A DNA stretch of 64,000 nt from Chlorops oryzae (taxonomy: Eukaryota > Arthropoda > Insecta > Diptera > Chloropidae): positions 46,660,935 through 46,724,934 of the forward strand of contig CM035807.1 in the NCBI GenBank assembly GCA_020466095.1. The letters run 5' to 3'. Each line of letters begins with the position of its first letter. Position 1 is the stretch's first letter. Shown piece by piece: positions 10,306 through 21,281 of the stretch. The translations under genes and the position numbers were made by a program. Below the pieces are notes generated by a model. The model searched no databases. It had not been told where the DNA came from and worked only from the letters and a program-made list of their open reading frames with translations.

Positions 10306-10888
10306 TGTTGTGAGTTTCCCAACATTGTGATAGGTCAAACGGGCGATCATGCAATTATTTATGTTTATCGCGCGGTGAACGAGCATATCAGCATTATGAC
10401 CAAGAATATTGGAATAGGTCAGAAACTCGAGAAGGCAATGGCTTACGCTCGCAGTGCCGTTCGCTGTTCGCTTACGCCCGCAGCGCTGTTCGCTGAGACT
10501 GAGCAAGCAAATGGTCGTTTTGGCCAAAAATGTAAGCACGCATTTTAACGGTTTTCAGAACAGCACGCGCGAGAATTGTGCAATACAGATGGCCAAATTA
10601 GCACACCAAACATTCTAAATCAAGTGTATGTTGCAATAACAATGTCGAAAGAGCAAAAGATGTCGCAAGAACGATTTCGACATCACAGGCAGAGAACAGC
10701 CGACAGCAGCAGATAAACAACTATAAAAGATTGGTTCGAACTCCAATCGGGAGTTGGTATTTTTCGTCTTCGATTACATTAACAACGCCGTATAGTGTTT
10801 AAGATTGTTTATCAATAAAGTATGAGTATATAATAACGAAAATTCCTGCGTTTCTTATTTTCACCAGACAAGGAAGAGACACGTAACA
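10306..10888 (+). mobile_element. LTR of a gypsy-type element (about 583 bp)
   Basis: A sequence beginning TGTTGTGAG and ending ACGTAACA contains a TATA-like CAACTATAAAAG at about 10721 and AATAAAG at about 10815. It is followed after two bases by a primer-binding-site-like TGGCGCAGCCGG. The left boundary is less certain. No matching second LTR was found in the window. Confidence 0.6.
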
Positions 10889-10890
10889 TT

Positions 10891-10902
10891 TGGCGCAGCC
10901 GG
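10891..10902 (+). promoter_or_regulatory. primer-binding site TGGCGCAGCCGG
   Basis: It follows the LTR end by 2 bp and is identical to the sites at 55015 and 60176, implying the same class of tRNA primer. Confidence 0.65.
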
Positions 10903-11299
10903 TTAACCAGATCACGTTCTATAACAGTATCCGGTAAGGACCTAAATAAATTAAGGAAGTTCTGTCTGTTTCTGGTGATTCCTAGAGACGAGGGTCCGTT
11001 TGGAATCTTGTTGGTTGGCTCAGATCCTGAATAAATTAGAACCAAACGTTGCAGAAAAAAAAAAAAAAAAAATTCAGCTATATATCTTTCACAGCTATAA
11101 ATTGAAATCACACCTCTTTCTGAATTCATTTTTATTTTGTAAATGGTTAAATATTTTTTTTTTTTTAATTTGTAAAAAACTTTATTTTGCTCGGTGTTAC
11201 TAAAAATTTCAAATAATATCACGGAATAAAAGTTTTAAACTAATTCGTTGAAAAACCAAAAAATATAAAAATGTTTTTCAATAATTTTAATGAAAGAAG

Positions 11300-12366
11300 C
11301 AGGGTTCGAAAAGCCTGGATTTTTTTCATTCAAAAGGCTGAAGCTGAGCTGCGGCTGTGTAAATTTAATCAGCCGCAGCCACAGCCGTAGCTTCAAAACC
11401 AAATCAAATGACTGAAGCTGAGCTGCGGCTGTGTAGATTTCAACAGCTCAGCCACAGCTTAGCCGTGTAATATACACAGCCGCAGCTCAGCTTAAGCCGT
11501 TTGAAAGAATTTTGAACGGCTGCGATTTAACAAATAAAAAAAAAAAAATAAGACAAAGTAGTACATTAAAAAAGCACACAATAATTTTAGTTTGTATGTG
11601 TATACAGTTATTTTCTCGAAGGAGTTGAGCTATCTTAAAGAAGTTCGGTATGGAGATGCAGGGCATTACGAGTAATATTAAGTTCGATATTGGGCATGAT
11701 CGGACCATTTTTTCGGTACCTCCAGTACAAACTGCGATTCCTATTTCTTTTTCATTTTCAAAATAGTTCAATAAAATATTTCCATAATTCTTCCGCGGAG
11801 CCATCGTATATTTTTCAAATTTTAAGTTTTTATAGTATAACAAATAACTGTCAAACTTTATTTTTTTTTCCTTTCAGTGCTGCCATTTCTAAAATTCAGT
11901 TTTCACCAAAGGATATTAAAAATTCCCCTCGTTTTACAATTACACAAAATAAAGCATTCGAATTATCTTATTTCTGAAGGATTATTGTTGCTTTTACTAT
12001 ACAACCCTTACTAGACAAACTAGCGAAATCTTTCTAGCAATGCTTTGCATGATTTTTGGCAACCTGGAAATATTAATTGAGCGCTACAAAGTTTAAAATT
12101 ACCCCTAATATAGCGAAAAACTCGTTCAAATGACAACACTGTTTCCTTTGCCCCCGTTTGACTCAGCTGCTGATCGTTTTACGCAGCCACAGCGCAGCCT
12201 CAGCCTTAAAATTTAAACAAACGGCTGAGCTGTGGCTGAGCTGTTAAAATTAATACAGCCGCAGCTACAGCCACAGCTACGTTTTTTGAAAACTGGCTAT
12301 TTGATAGTCAGCCAAGAGCTATTTTTAAGTGCTTTAGCTGTTTGGCAGCCAGCCTTTCGAACACTG
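11300..12366. mobile_element. non-autonomous hAT-type element with GC-rich subterminal repeats (1067 bp)
   Basis: Ends are CAGGGTTCGAAAAGCCTG and, inverted, CAGTGTTCGAAAGGCTGG, flanked by a perfect 8-bp direct repeat GAAAGAAG (11292-11299 and 12367-12374). CAG ends and 8-bp duplications are hAT hallmarks. About 200 bp inside each end lie repeated AGCTGAGCTGCGGCTG-type motifs in both orientations (11340-11500; 12180-12290), probably subterminal transposase-binding sites. No transposase ORF is visible. Confidence 0.85.
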
Positions 12367-12374
12367 GAAAGAAG

Positions 12375-12815
12375 TTTTTTACTGAACATTTTGTAAATAA
12401 TTTTAATCACTGATTTCTGTTTCGTACTTCAAGTCAACCAAAAAGTAGCCAGATATTATTTAGTTACAAGGTCATGTGTTGTGTTGTTTAGGGAGCGCGT
12501 CTAAGTAGATGAACGTAAGAATAGACGATATCGATGATTTGATTTTCAATATTCCTTTAATTTATTTCCTTTAAAGCAGAGGTTGTCAGGGTACGATACA
12601 TACGCATAAGTGTCTATGTGTTGAAACTTTTTAAAGCTTACAGTGAAAAAAAAACTTGAACGTCAAATTGAAAAATCGAATTGCAATGACATTTTGTGCA
12701 AATTTTTCTTACTGAATGAAATATATATGTATAAGATAAGTAATGAAAGGAAATTTAAAAATTTATTAAAATATATGAAGTCATTTAATGCTGCGAAGAA
12801 GGAGTATGTTTAACA
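12375..12815. other. unassigned AT-rich sequence
   Basis: No gene, repeat boundary or motif recognised between the hAT-type element and the hAT transposase tail. Confidence 0.3.
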
Positions 12816-12819
12816 AAGC

Positions 12820-13208
12820 AATTGAGATCTATATCATTCTGGTAGCATTTGATGGAAAAAAAATCTTAAAGGTGTTATTTGTCAGTTTACTTCTATGACG
12901 TGTTTGAGTTAGCTTCAGGAAGGAGAAGAAAGTAAGTAGGTGGTGCCAAACATCGACAGAAATTTGTGCATAGCTTTCTTTGTTTGACCATACTTTCTTT
13001 CGTCAATACTTTTCCAAAAATTAAATCCTGTGTGAATTAGAACTGTCAAATCTGATTGCATCATTAAAATTTTATTTTGTAGTGGATTATCATATTTAGT
13101 AGCGCCGCATTTCCATTCTGCTAAGCAACAAGTATTTTGAAAAAACATCCGTTTCGCTTGAGCACTATCGAAGAAAAGAATTTGCCAGTGGCGACTCGCC
13201 ATGCTCAT
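12820..13208 (-). pseudogene. hAT-superfamily transposase, C-terminal dimerisation region
   Basis: On the minus strand a stretch reads LMMQSDLTVLI, FNFWKSIDERKYGQTKKAM, then HKFLSMFGTTYL. After a frameshift it continues as SFLKLTQTRHRSKLTNNT. The order (tryptophan-containing segment, SMFGTTY, then KxxxRxxLTN) matches the hATC dimerisation domain as found in ZBED5/EPM2AIP1-like hAT proteins. The catalytic core is absent, at least in this stretch. A 5'-truncated jockey copy is inserted about 70 bp away. Whether it belongs to the neighbouring hAT-type element is unknown. Confidence 0.6.
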
Positions 13209-15407
13209 ATATTAGCGTGTACTAGCACAAAAACAACAAGCGTACGAAAAAAAGAGCGTCAGTTGTGGTGCTCTTTTGCATTCTCTCTTTTTCTGTTTTT
13301 TTTTAACGTTTTATTATTTATTGGATCACTCCTAGATAGGAGTCTAGCAATAAGTTTTTTAAATCTTACACCTAATTTAACAATATTTCAAATCACAAAG
13401 CATTTTCTTAATTGAAAAGTTTATGACTTAGTAATTAGTTCTTTGCGGCCCTCGGATACCGGAAACTACGCTTTGCTGATGTGTGAAGAAACACGTGTAA
13501 TATTGACGGTGCGAAAACGAAGATTTTAAGCAGCTGGGCTGTGCATGGATTGCAAGGGTGCATGGAGCGCACCCACCGAGATAACGATCAGCTAGGAAAG
13601 CTGAGTTGATGGATGTGCATGGATTGCACCTGCTATTGTAGAACGATTTATTATTGCTGGCCGGTCATTTCTTTTCAATCTCGAAGAGTACGATGTGTTC
13701 GATAATCCACGGGCTAGTGGATTTACATGTCTGCGCAATTTATTGAAGTATTTCTCTTTGATATTGGTGAACTCTGTTTTAACCAGTTCTACGTTGAGCT
13801 CTTTATGGATCCGTTCATTCGAAACAAACCAAGGAGCTCCTGTTATAGTCCTTAGGATCTTGGACTGTGCTCTTTGCAGGATTTCTATATGCGGCTATTT
13901 ATTAACTAGTGCAGGCTGTTGGCTTTAAGCTTCATTTGGGTTCTCTTGGCTTCAATATGCTTACGCCATATCAGTGTTTTGTCCAAATGAACACCGAGAT
14001 ATGTGACTTCCTCACATTGTGGGATGCGTACATTATTAAGGAAACTGTCGGGAGAAGCTTTTCTATTGAGCGTGAAATTAATGTGTTGACATTTAGGCTC
14101 ATTGAGTTTGATTCGCTATTTAGATAACCAGCTTTGGATTTCGCTCAAGTGATCTTGGAGCTGAGAAGTTGCGATACTTATGTCCTTGTGCCGACTAAGT
14201 ACCGCTGTGTCATCAGCAAATGTTGAAAACAATATTCTGTCGTTATTTGGAATATCTGCTCTGTATACAAGGTAAAGAAAAGGCCCAACAACACTCCCTT
14301 GGGGGACTCCCGCGTTTATTTGAAAGGTTTTTGTAATAAATGAGTTATGTCTTACTCGAAACGTTCTATGTTTTAAGTATGACTCAAAGATCGCGTGAAA
14401 TTTAAAGGGAAGTAATCTTCTGAATTTGTATAACAGTCCGTCATGCCAAACATTATCGAACGCTTGTTGCACATCAAGGAATACTGCAGAGCAGTACTCC
14501 CGATTTTCATAGGCAAGTTTTATTTCATTTGTAATCCGATTTACCTGTTCAATAGTACCGTGTTGTTTTCTAAACCCGAATTGATGTGGAGGGATAATGT
14601 TCTGCTCTTACAGGAAAGGAGCTAATTTAGCTATGAGCACCTTTTAGAATAATTTTGAGAGACAAGGCAGGAGGCTAGTTGGTCTATAAGAGGATGTTTG
14701 GGTAGGATCTTTTCCTGGCTTAGGCACCATTTTAATAACCGACCGTTTCCAATCTTTTGGGAAGTAGCTGAGTTCAATAATTGCATTAAATAAGACTGGT
14801 AAAAACTGTACTGCTACGGATGCTATATTTTTTAACATTTTTGGAGTGACAAGATCATGTCCCGGGGCTTTTTTTGCAAACAAGTTAATTTTTTATGATA
14901 CTGGCAATTTCTCTTGAACTGATTTGTATAGAAATTCTACGAGTGTTTTCGGACAAAGTTGGGAGAATATGCTCAACATAGCTCGGATTCGGTTGGAATA
15001 CTTTATTGAGGTGTAAAGCAAAAACCATAGCTTTCTCTTCATCTGAGCGCGCCCATCCACACAGTGTTTCACTCTGTACTTAAGTGTTCATAGGGCGGCT
15101 TGCCAATCACAAGGAGCTACGATTTGAGCCTCTGGGCATAAGGTCCTCGACAAAGTTGCGGGTCTTAGATTCTTTTTCCATATTTAAACTTGCTCTTAGC
15201 TTTTTTCTACTTCTTTCAGCTTGTTTTGGGCCAACGGAGAACGGAGCCGCTGCCATTCGCGCCTGGATTTTCGTTTTTCTGTGACGAGATTTTCGATTTC
15301 CCTATTAGATAAGGGTTTTTTTGTTCTATATTTAGTATGAGGAGTCGATTGTGCGCTGCTGATGCCAAAAAAGAGTTAAAAACAGTTACGGCATCGTCAA
15401 TATAATC

Positions 15408-16851
15408 CAGGGACCCGAAATAATAATTATTGAAATTTCAGATTTTAAAAAAGTTGCCTTTATTTCAAAGAAAATTATTTAAAATCTTTGTATAACTTTT
15501 ACAAATTCAAAAAATTCAATAAGTCTTTCCATAATTTTTTCTTTCCAATTTTTGGTTTTTACGTTTCTTAATAACTTTTATTTTCATCATGAGAAGTTTT
15601 TACGTCTTTGAAAATTTTTATTGTTGAATTTTTATTCGCTTCACTTGTAATAAACTACCCTGCAGTAATATGGACTGACCCAAGTGTAGCCTTCGGTCAG
15701 TCCTTCATGTTACCAGTACTAGTCCCCTCATAATTCCACTTCTAATGTATTCAACTGACCTTTTTAACATGGGCCTGTCCTAGGGGAGGGACTAGTCCGC
15801 AAAACGGCTGATTAAAGGCCAGTTTTTTTGGGTCAATTGTCGTAATTTTGTCTGGTTTTAGGATAGTCAAATGAGGCAAATAAACAACAAATTTCTTATA
15901 TACATTCTAAGTTGATGAAAGTGCCATTTACAGACTACCCATAAACTAACCTCTTTATTACCGACCGCCGGCTAGCCGAATTCCATGGAGCGAACTGCCA
16001 TAATTTAACCGGTAGGATTTGGACCGGTCAAAAGCCAGTCCTTCTTAGAAAACTGACCGGCTCATTACTGCAGGGTAACAACCTTTGTAAAGGAATCTTA
16101 CAACCTTATTTTGACTTAGTTCCCGGTTTCCGATTGATCTGAAACTTTGCACATATCGCACCCTTGCTACTAAATCGGCACAATTCAATATATCGCATTT
16201 CTCGAAAATCATCCAATCTCTCTTGAAACTAAGGAGAAATAATATTTTTTTCTAAACTTGTATTACTCTCAATCGACTGCTGCATCAGTCAATATAAGCG
16301 TTAATTTTCTAGGTGTTGGGTTTCTAACAGAAAAATGCAATCGAACATAAAAAAAATTTATTAAAAAAATTTTGAATTGTGCCGATTTATTAGCCAAGGG
16401 TGCGATATGTTTGGTTTGGATGACAATGCATGAAATCCCAACTAGCAAAATAGGTCGAAAATTGGTTATCTCTTACCCATTTTAGGTCAGAATATTTCGT
16501 TGACCTAACCTAAATAGGGCATAATTACGTCTGTACGACGTCGATTCGTCCTTCCGTGTATTACCGTCGATTGGCTGACGACGTAAACTATTTTTCTTCA
16601 AACATAAAACTTCTAAGGCAATTAGAAAAAAAATTTCCCCTTATAAAAATTTGAAAAGACGTAAAAAATATTTCTCAAAAATAAAACTTATTTTAAATTA
16701 ATACAATTTTTTCTCATTCATAATAGTTATATGGAAATCTAAATATATAAAAATTTTTATAATAATTATGAAATATTTTAATTATTTTAGTCACAAAATA
16801 ATAATTATTTTAAGACTTTTTTCGAAAATACTTATAAAAGTCAGGTCCCTG
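15408..16851. mobile_element. hAT-type non-autonomous element inside the jockey ORF2
   Basis: Ends CAGGGACCCGA and, inverted, CAGGGACCTGA are flanked by a perfect 8-bp direct repeat ATATAATC (15400-15407 and 16852-16859). Removing the element and one repeat rejoins the jockey reading frame (ending IDDAVTVFN on the minus strand). Both ends contain AATAATAATTATT close in. No transposase is visible. It contains a smaller MITE at 15658-16075. Confidence 0.85.
15658..16075. mobile_element. MITE with CCCTGCAGTAAT ends and TA duplication (418 bp)
   Basis: A perfect inverted repeat CCCTGCAGTAAT/ATTACTGCAGGG is flanked by TA on both sides. Inside are mirrored GGACTGACC and GACCGGTC motifs. Related partial copies occur at 24146-24258 with 26037-26159, and around 37594-38545. 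Confidence 0.75.
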
Positions 16852-17479
16852 ATATAATCAATGCATTCAATTTTATAGTTAGTATATACCTTTAGTTATT
16901 CCGAAATCTAAGAGGTCTGGAATTTTTGGAGATCTGTTGGCCAATAAGTTGGCTGTCTGGGAGATACAAAGTCAAGAGGATTGTTTTTATTGACAATTGC
17001 TTTGTATAATTGCTGCCCCTTAAGATTGCACGTTCTGGAACCCCAAAAATTGTGCTTTGCATTATAGTCTCCTGCTGCTAGGAACTTATCACCTAATGTC
17101 CTACAGAAGTCTAAGAACATTTTTTCGGTTATGCTAAAACGAGGTGGGCAATAAATCGCCGATAAAACCAGATTTTTACCTCTCACTATTACGCAAAGCG
17201 TTGTTGCCTGAAGGAAATCATAACTGTACGAATCTAGAAGAAAATGGTGTATTCTTCTACGAATAAGTATAACCGTGCCTCCATGCGCCTTGCCATCTGG
17301 GTGGTTGGTTTGATAAAATATATACCCGGGGATTGAGAAGAAATTTTTGTTTGTTAAATGTGCTTCAGAGAAAAGCATAAAGTCAAATTCTTTCTGATTT
17401 AGGAAATTCTGATTTTCTAGCTTATGCTTGGGTAACCCGTAAGAATTCCAGGCACAAATTATTAGGAAATTCATATTTT

Positions 17480-18793
17480 TGCCAAAAGTGCTGTCATTAA
17501 TTGTGTTTGCATTTGCACAATTCAGTCGAGTGAGCTTTGCATAAATTAGGACAAACTTTGAGTTAGAGTATATATCATCATTTTAGGGCTACTATTATTG
17601 TTAGTAGGTGCACTAATAGGGTTCGCGGATTATAGTGCATTTGCATAAGAAAATCCTTGAGTTACAGTGTTCAAATTAAGGTTGTGAGAGGATAATGGTA
17701 CCGAAACAGTAATATTTTTTGTAAGATTACGAGCTGATTATTTTTTAGTATTGATTCGTTTTTTCAGATCTTGATAAGCTAGACAGCCTCTGAAATTTGC
17801 AGAATGATTTCCTTCGCAGTTACTAAATTTAAGTAAATTGCGATCATTTTTTGATTTTTTATCACAGACTGAGCTGTGGTGAAGCTCGCCACATATAACA
17901 CACACAGTGCGCAATGTACAATACGATTTTGTGTCCAAATTCTTGGCAGTTGGCACATTGTATGGGACCATTTCTTTTGTGTGGCTCTTCTACCGTTATT
18001 TTACGATGCAACAGGAATTGCAAATTGTACATCGGATGGATTTCGTTTTTTTTTAAGCTTTCAGTTGTCCGGCAACAGATCAACTTTAAACATAGGCTGA
18101 GGAATTTTAGCTTTGTTAAGTAAATTTATAAACGATCTTGCGTGAAATCCATTTTCTTCTAACGCACTCTTTATTTCGTTTGTGTCAACATCTGCTTCAA
18201 TACCTTTGATCACCACTGTAATGCGTTTGCTGCTCTTCAGCTGGTATGTGTAAAAATTTTTATTCGTTCCTTCAAACTCTTTTACAACTTTTCGGTAACT
18301 ATCTTCCGTGTTTGTTTGAATTTTTGTTTCATTGGCTCGCGCCAATAGATTGGGGGCGGTTTAAATACTTTTCTTGGTTTTTTGCTGAATTTTCATCAGA
18401 AATTGCAACGATTACCAATTAGTCTTTCTTGAGAAGCAGGAGCTTCCATTTTATGAAGTTCGACCCTGTTGTCATTTTTTCCGGAAGGGCTTCTTTTCCT
18501 CCTCGTAATATTAATATAACGGTGCATACCGATTAGCACCGCCTGCTGCTTGTTTTGCTCTTTATTCATTTCAGCAACTATCGGATTTTGTTTGGACAAA
18601 TGAAGTTCAATTACATCTCTAGGAAGAGCGTCTAAGGGGGAATTCGGTAAAATACTCTTAGAAGTGTTGTTAGGGCTATTTTTCTTAACGCTAAGAGGAA
18701 TTACTCCACTGGAAGAGTTCGATCTCTTTCTTTCGAACTGGATTTTTATATTTTTTAATTGGCTTATACCTGGCTGTTCACTTGTAGACTGGT
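17480..18793 (-). pseudogene. jockey ORF1 (Gag-like, PRE_C2HC and CCHC zinc knuckles), truncated
   Basis: The minus-strand frame begins at the 5' truncation point and contains NIKIQFERKRSNSSSG and QAVLIGMHRYINITRRKRSP (18797-18396). Next is the PRE_C2HC-like segment TYQLKSSKRITVVIKGIEAD (18345-18061). Zinc-knuckle sequences (CANCQEFGHK; CVICGELHHSSVC; CEGNHSANFRGC) lie at 18083-17738. ORF1 proteins of this clade bind RNA in the retrotransposition particle. Several frameshifts are present. It ends next to the ORF2 start in an ATGA overlap, as in the intact copy at 47109. Confidence 0.8.
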
Positions 18794-18803
18794 GCATTCT
18801 CTC

Positions 18804-19125
18804 GAAATAAAAAAAAAACAGCTTTCGAACTCACATGTACACGCTGTCGATGTGAAAGCTGTAAAACAGCTTTTGAACTTCGCTTACGGACGATTAATGG
18901 GCCTGACAATCTCTGCTTTAAAGCATAACATTAAATCCTTAAGCTAACCAAATTAATTGAGCTTTTCCCTAGCTAACGCGGAGATCCACACTTTCAAGTC
19001 GTGGCTCGTGAGTAGGTGCGTGAAGGTTGAGATCTACTGAATACTTTGGTTCAAGGTTCTGATCGTAGTCCGTTCCTGACTAATTTAATTCGAATACCCG
19101 CTGCACCATTAATGTTGTGTTTCCT
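18804..19125. other. unassigned sequence flanking the jockey copy
   Basis: Before the jockey insertion this was contiguous with 13277. Short inverted motifs around AAAGCTGT are visible; no gene recognised. Confidence 0.3.
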
Positions 19126-19697
19126 TCAATACGTTTCATAAAGATCACTATACGTTTGTTCATCTTTACGGACTCTATTTATGATAGACATGTTTCTATT
19201 TATTGTTATTTTAGACTTGAGTAGCCCGTTTGCGTTCAGGTTTATTCGCGTCTGAGAGGGAGGAACTGGTACAGCGTTTTCTGTACGAATCCTAAGCCCT
19301 CGTCTTAACAACTGAACCTGGTTTCCGTCAATTTTATCGGTTAACCTATTGCAATTTTCAATTTTTGTTATTTTCCCAAAAAATGTTGTCTTTTTGGCGT
19401 CCGTTGCCATATCTTCCAACAAATATGTTTCTGCTCTTGAATGAACCAAACGCGATATGTTTTAATCGAAAGTCTTGTTGCGGAGAAATCGATCCATAAA
19501 TTCTCCTTAATTGCATTCTTCTCTGCATAAATATTTCTCTTAAAATTCTTCTGCAATATAATTTCTTTACGTTTTTCTTTGAGTTGATTATATAATTTCA
19601 TGTTCGATGTCTTGTTAACAAATTCTTTTTTCTTCCTGATTTTTCCCTTGCGCAAAATTTTTCCCTTGGCAAGGTTTTCTACATCAATTGTCTCCAC
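19126..19697 (-). pseudogene. gypsy-type Pol fragment: protease-like segment and downstream linker
   Basis: Two overlapping minus-strand frames together give a lysine-rich leader, then WIDFSATRLS, VHSRAETYLLEDMA, NCNRLTDKIDGNQVQLL and GLRIRTENAVPVPPSQT. The order is the same as in the second protease-like unit of the tandem LTR element (57042-57407: LIDSGAETFLFE, NRFTDRIDGNRVKLL, HRIRTEKTVTVPASET), so this is a related element. The catalytic Asp-Ser-Gly is changed to HSR here and a frameshift separates the halves. No LTR or reverse transcriptase was found beside it. Confidence 0.6.
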
Positions 19698-19699
19698 TC

Positions 19700-20082
19700 C
19701 TACTGCCTTCGATCGTCACGGTCTCTGCCGTACAAATACTTTCGCTAACGTTGGCTATCGGAAGTAAGAGTGATGCTACATGTCTCGTTTTTCATTATTT
19801 TTGCTATATGTGAAGTTATTTTTCTATTCAATTTTTCCAACAGGGTCATCTTTTTGGTTCTTGCTATTTTCCTTAATTTTTTTGATGCATATCAATATCA
19901 TATTATGTATTTAATCATATGTAACAAGGCGAGCTTTGAGCAGTGGTGTTTTCGTTCAATTCCAGCATCATGAAATATGACCAATTTTGAATGTGTCCTA
20001 TCTTATGCTTTAAGAGTAACATAGCTCAATAAGATAGACAATCGAAAATGTTTCCTTACTGAGAAATAATAAGTCCCGCATC
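19700..20082. other. unassigned sequence
   Basis: No motif, repeat boundary or coding region recognised. Confidence 0.3.
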
Positions 20083-20090
20083 ATAATCGC

Positions 20091-20333
20091 CAGGGCTCGG
20101 ATTTTGTTTACTCTTATAAATTTAAAGCATACTTTTTGGAGTTATAATTTTGTTCAACTCACATAGAGTTAAGATTCAAATCGATTTTTCACTTCAACAT
20201 GAATTTTATTGAAGCTAGAAAAGCAATTTGAAGTCAACTCCGCTTAAATTATTCATAAAATGTTGGTAAGAAAAACTTTTTGCTCCATAAAGTATGCTTA
20301 AAATTAATAAAAGTCAACAAAATCCGAGCCGTG
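20091..20333. mobile_element. hAT-type MITE, 243 bp, with 8-bp duplication
   Basis: Inverted repeats of about 50 bp begin CAGGGCTCGGATTTTGTT at the left and, inverted, CACGGCTCGGATTTTGTT at the right. They are flanked by a perfect 8-bp repeat ATAATCGC (20083-20090 and 20334-20341). There is no coding capacity. Confidence 0.85.
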
Positions 20334-20341
20334 ATAATCGC

Positions 20342-21281
20342 CTTTCTCAGATTGACATTGGCCCCATTGACGACAAGAGAAAGTTTTTTCTCAACTTTTC
20401 TATGGTAAGTCGATAATCTTGTTGAGATAGAGTTTCCCGGCTGAGGTGAAAAAGATTCCCCCTTTTGAAAATAAGTCGGATTGATAATGGATGTTTTTTC
20501 TGTCGGATGTAAGATGCAGAAAACTTTTTTCTCTCAAAAAACAGTTTTTGTTAGAGAAATTTTTGTATGTGTACCGATAGGGGTTTTGTGACCTAAGGAA
20601 GAAAGATGCAGCATTGAAAATTAATAAGGTCGTCTTTGCATTGCATGCAGCTAGGAACAGTAGTTCTTAAGTTATGGCTATTTGAAAAATGAAAAATACT
20701 TATTTCCTACATTTGAGGCCATTGCGCGACCTCTAAACTTTGCTTTATCTTTATCCAAATTTTCACAGGTAAGTTTTTGATAAATAACAAATTTTCGAGC
20801 CCCTGGGAGACAGAATTGGGCAGTTTGGACCCTGATGTTTATACATGGTGCTGGAAGATAGATATTAGTCAAAAACTGAAATGGAGTTGTTACAAAATTG
20901 TTAAATAAAAGTTTTGTAATGACAATAAGTTCGATACAATCTTTTTTTGTTAGCGATGTTTTCATTCTTCAAAGGAAGAAAACGATTGAATCAAGATGTG
21001 TTTATCAGGTGTGTGATTGGATTCCCGGGAATTCATTTCCCCGGGAAATTGAAATAAATACTCGGGAATTTAAATATTTTCGAAATTTTTTAATTCAAAA
21101 ATTTTATCGTATAGCCGCTCTTTTGTTTTTGACAATGTCATTTCCTTTAAAATTGCCATACATTCTTCAAAATATTGGAGGAACGAAATTCCCTTTCCCC
21201 AATCACATGCCCGTATTTGAGTTTTTTTATCATGTTGTTTTTCGCTTTTTTTCGTTTTCGCTTTTTGCTTCCTCTGACATA
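20342..21281. other. unassigned sequence, about 0.9 kb
   Basis: No gene recognised. The region has homopolymer-rich stretches and short mirrored segments such as TTCCCGGGAATTCATTTCCCCG near 21020 (split here as a local palindrome). Open frames in it do not resemble known proteins. Confidence 0.3.

Larger units (their letters stand above)
13900..17474 (-). pseudogene. jockey ORF2 (endonuclease-reverse transcriptase), broken
   Basis: Read on the minus strand, ORF2 starts at 17474 (ICAWNSYGLPKHKLENQN). It has the apurinic-type endonuclease motifs SEAHLTNKNF, HPDGKAHGGTVILI and AAGDYNAKHNFWGS. The linker between endonuclease and reverse transcriptase is interrupted by the hAT-type element. Coding resumes with KKAPGHDLVTPKM and FPKDWKRSVIKMVPKPGKDP (14883-14644), then AFDNVWHDGLLYK and GVPQGSVVGPF. 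The catalytic FADDTAVLSRH follows (14472-14116), with degraded C-terminal sequence toward 13900. The protein nicks target DNA and copies its RNA. Frameshifts and stops abolish function. Confidence 0.85.
13288..18793 (-). mobile_element. jockey-clade non-LTR retrotransposon, 5' truncated, minus strand
   Basis: A 10-bp direct repeat GCATTCTCTC flanks the element (13278-13287 and 18794-18803). The A-rich tail appears as T-runs at 13288-13304, and the 3' end resembles that of the copy at 45199 (GAGTGATCCAATAAATAAT). The 5' end is cut inside ORF1, as usual for target-primed reverse transcription. A hAT-type element (15408-16851) sits inside ORF2. Both ORFs carry many stops. Confidence 0.85.

Noticed and set aside
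10327..10548. Short frames on both strands within the LTR at 10.3 kb
   Set aside because: Located inside an LTR with TATA and poly-A signals; no domain.
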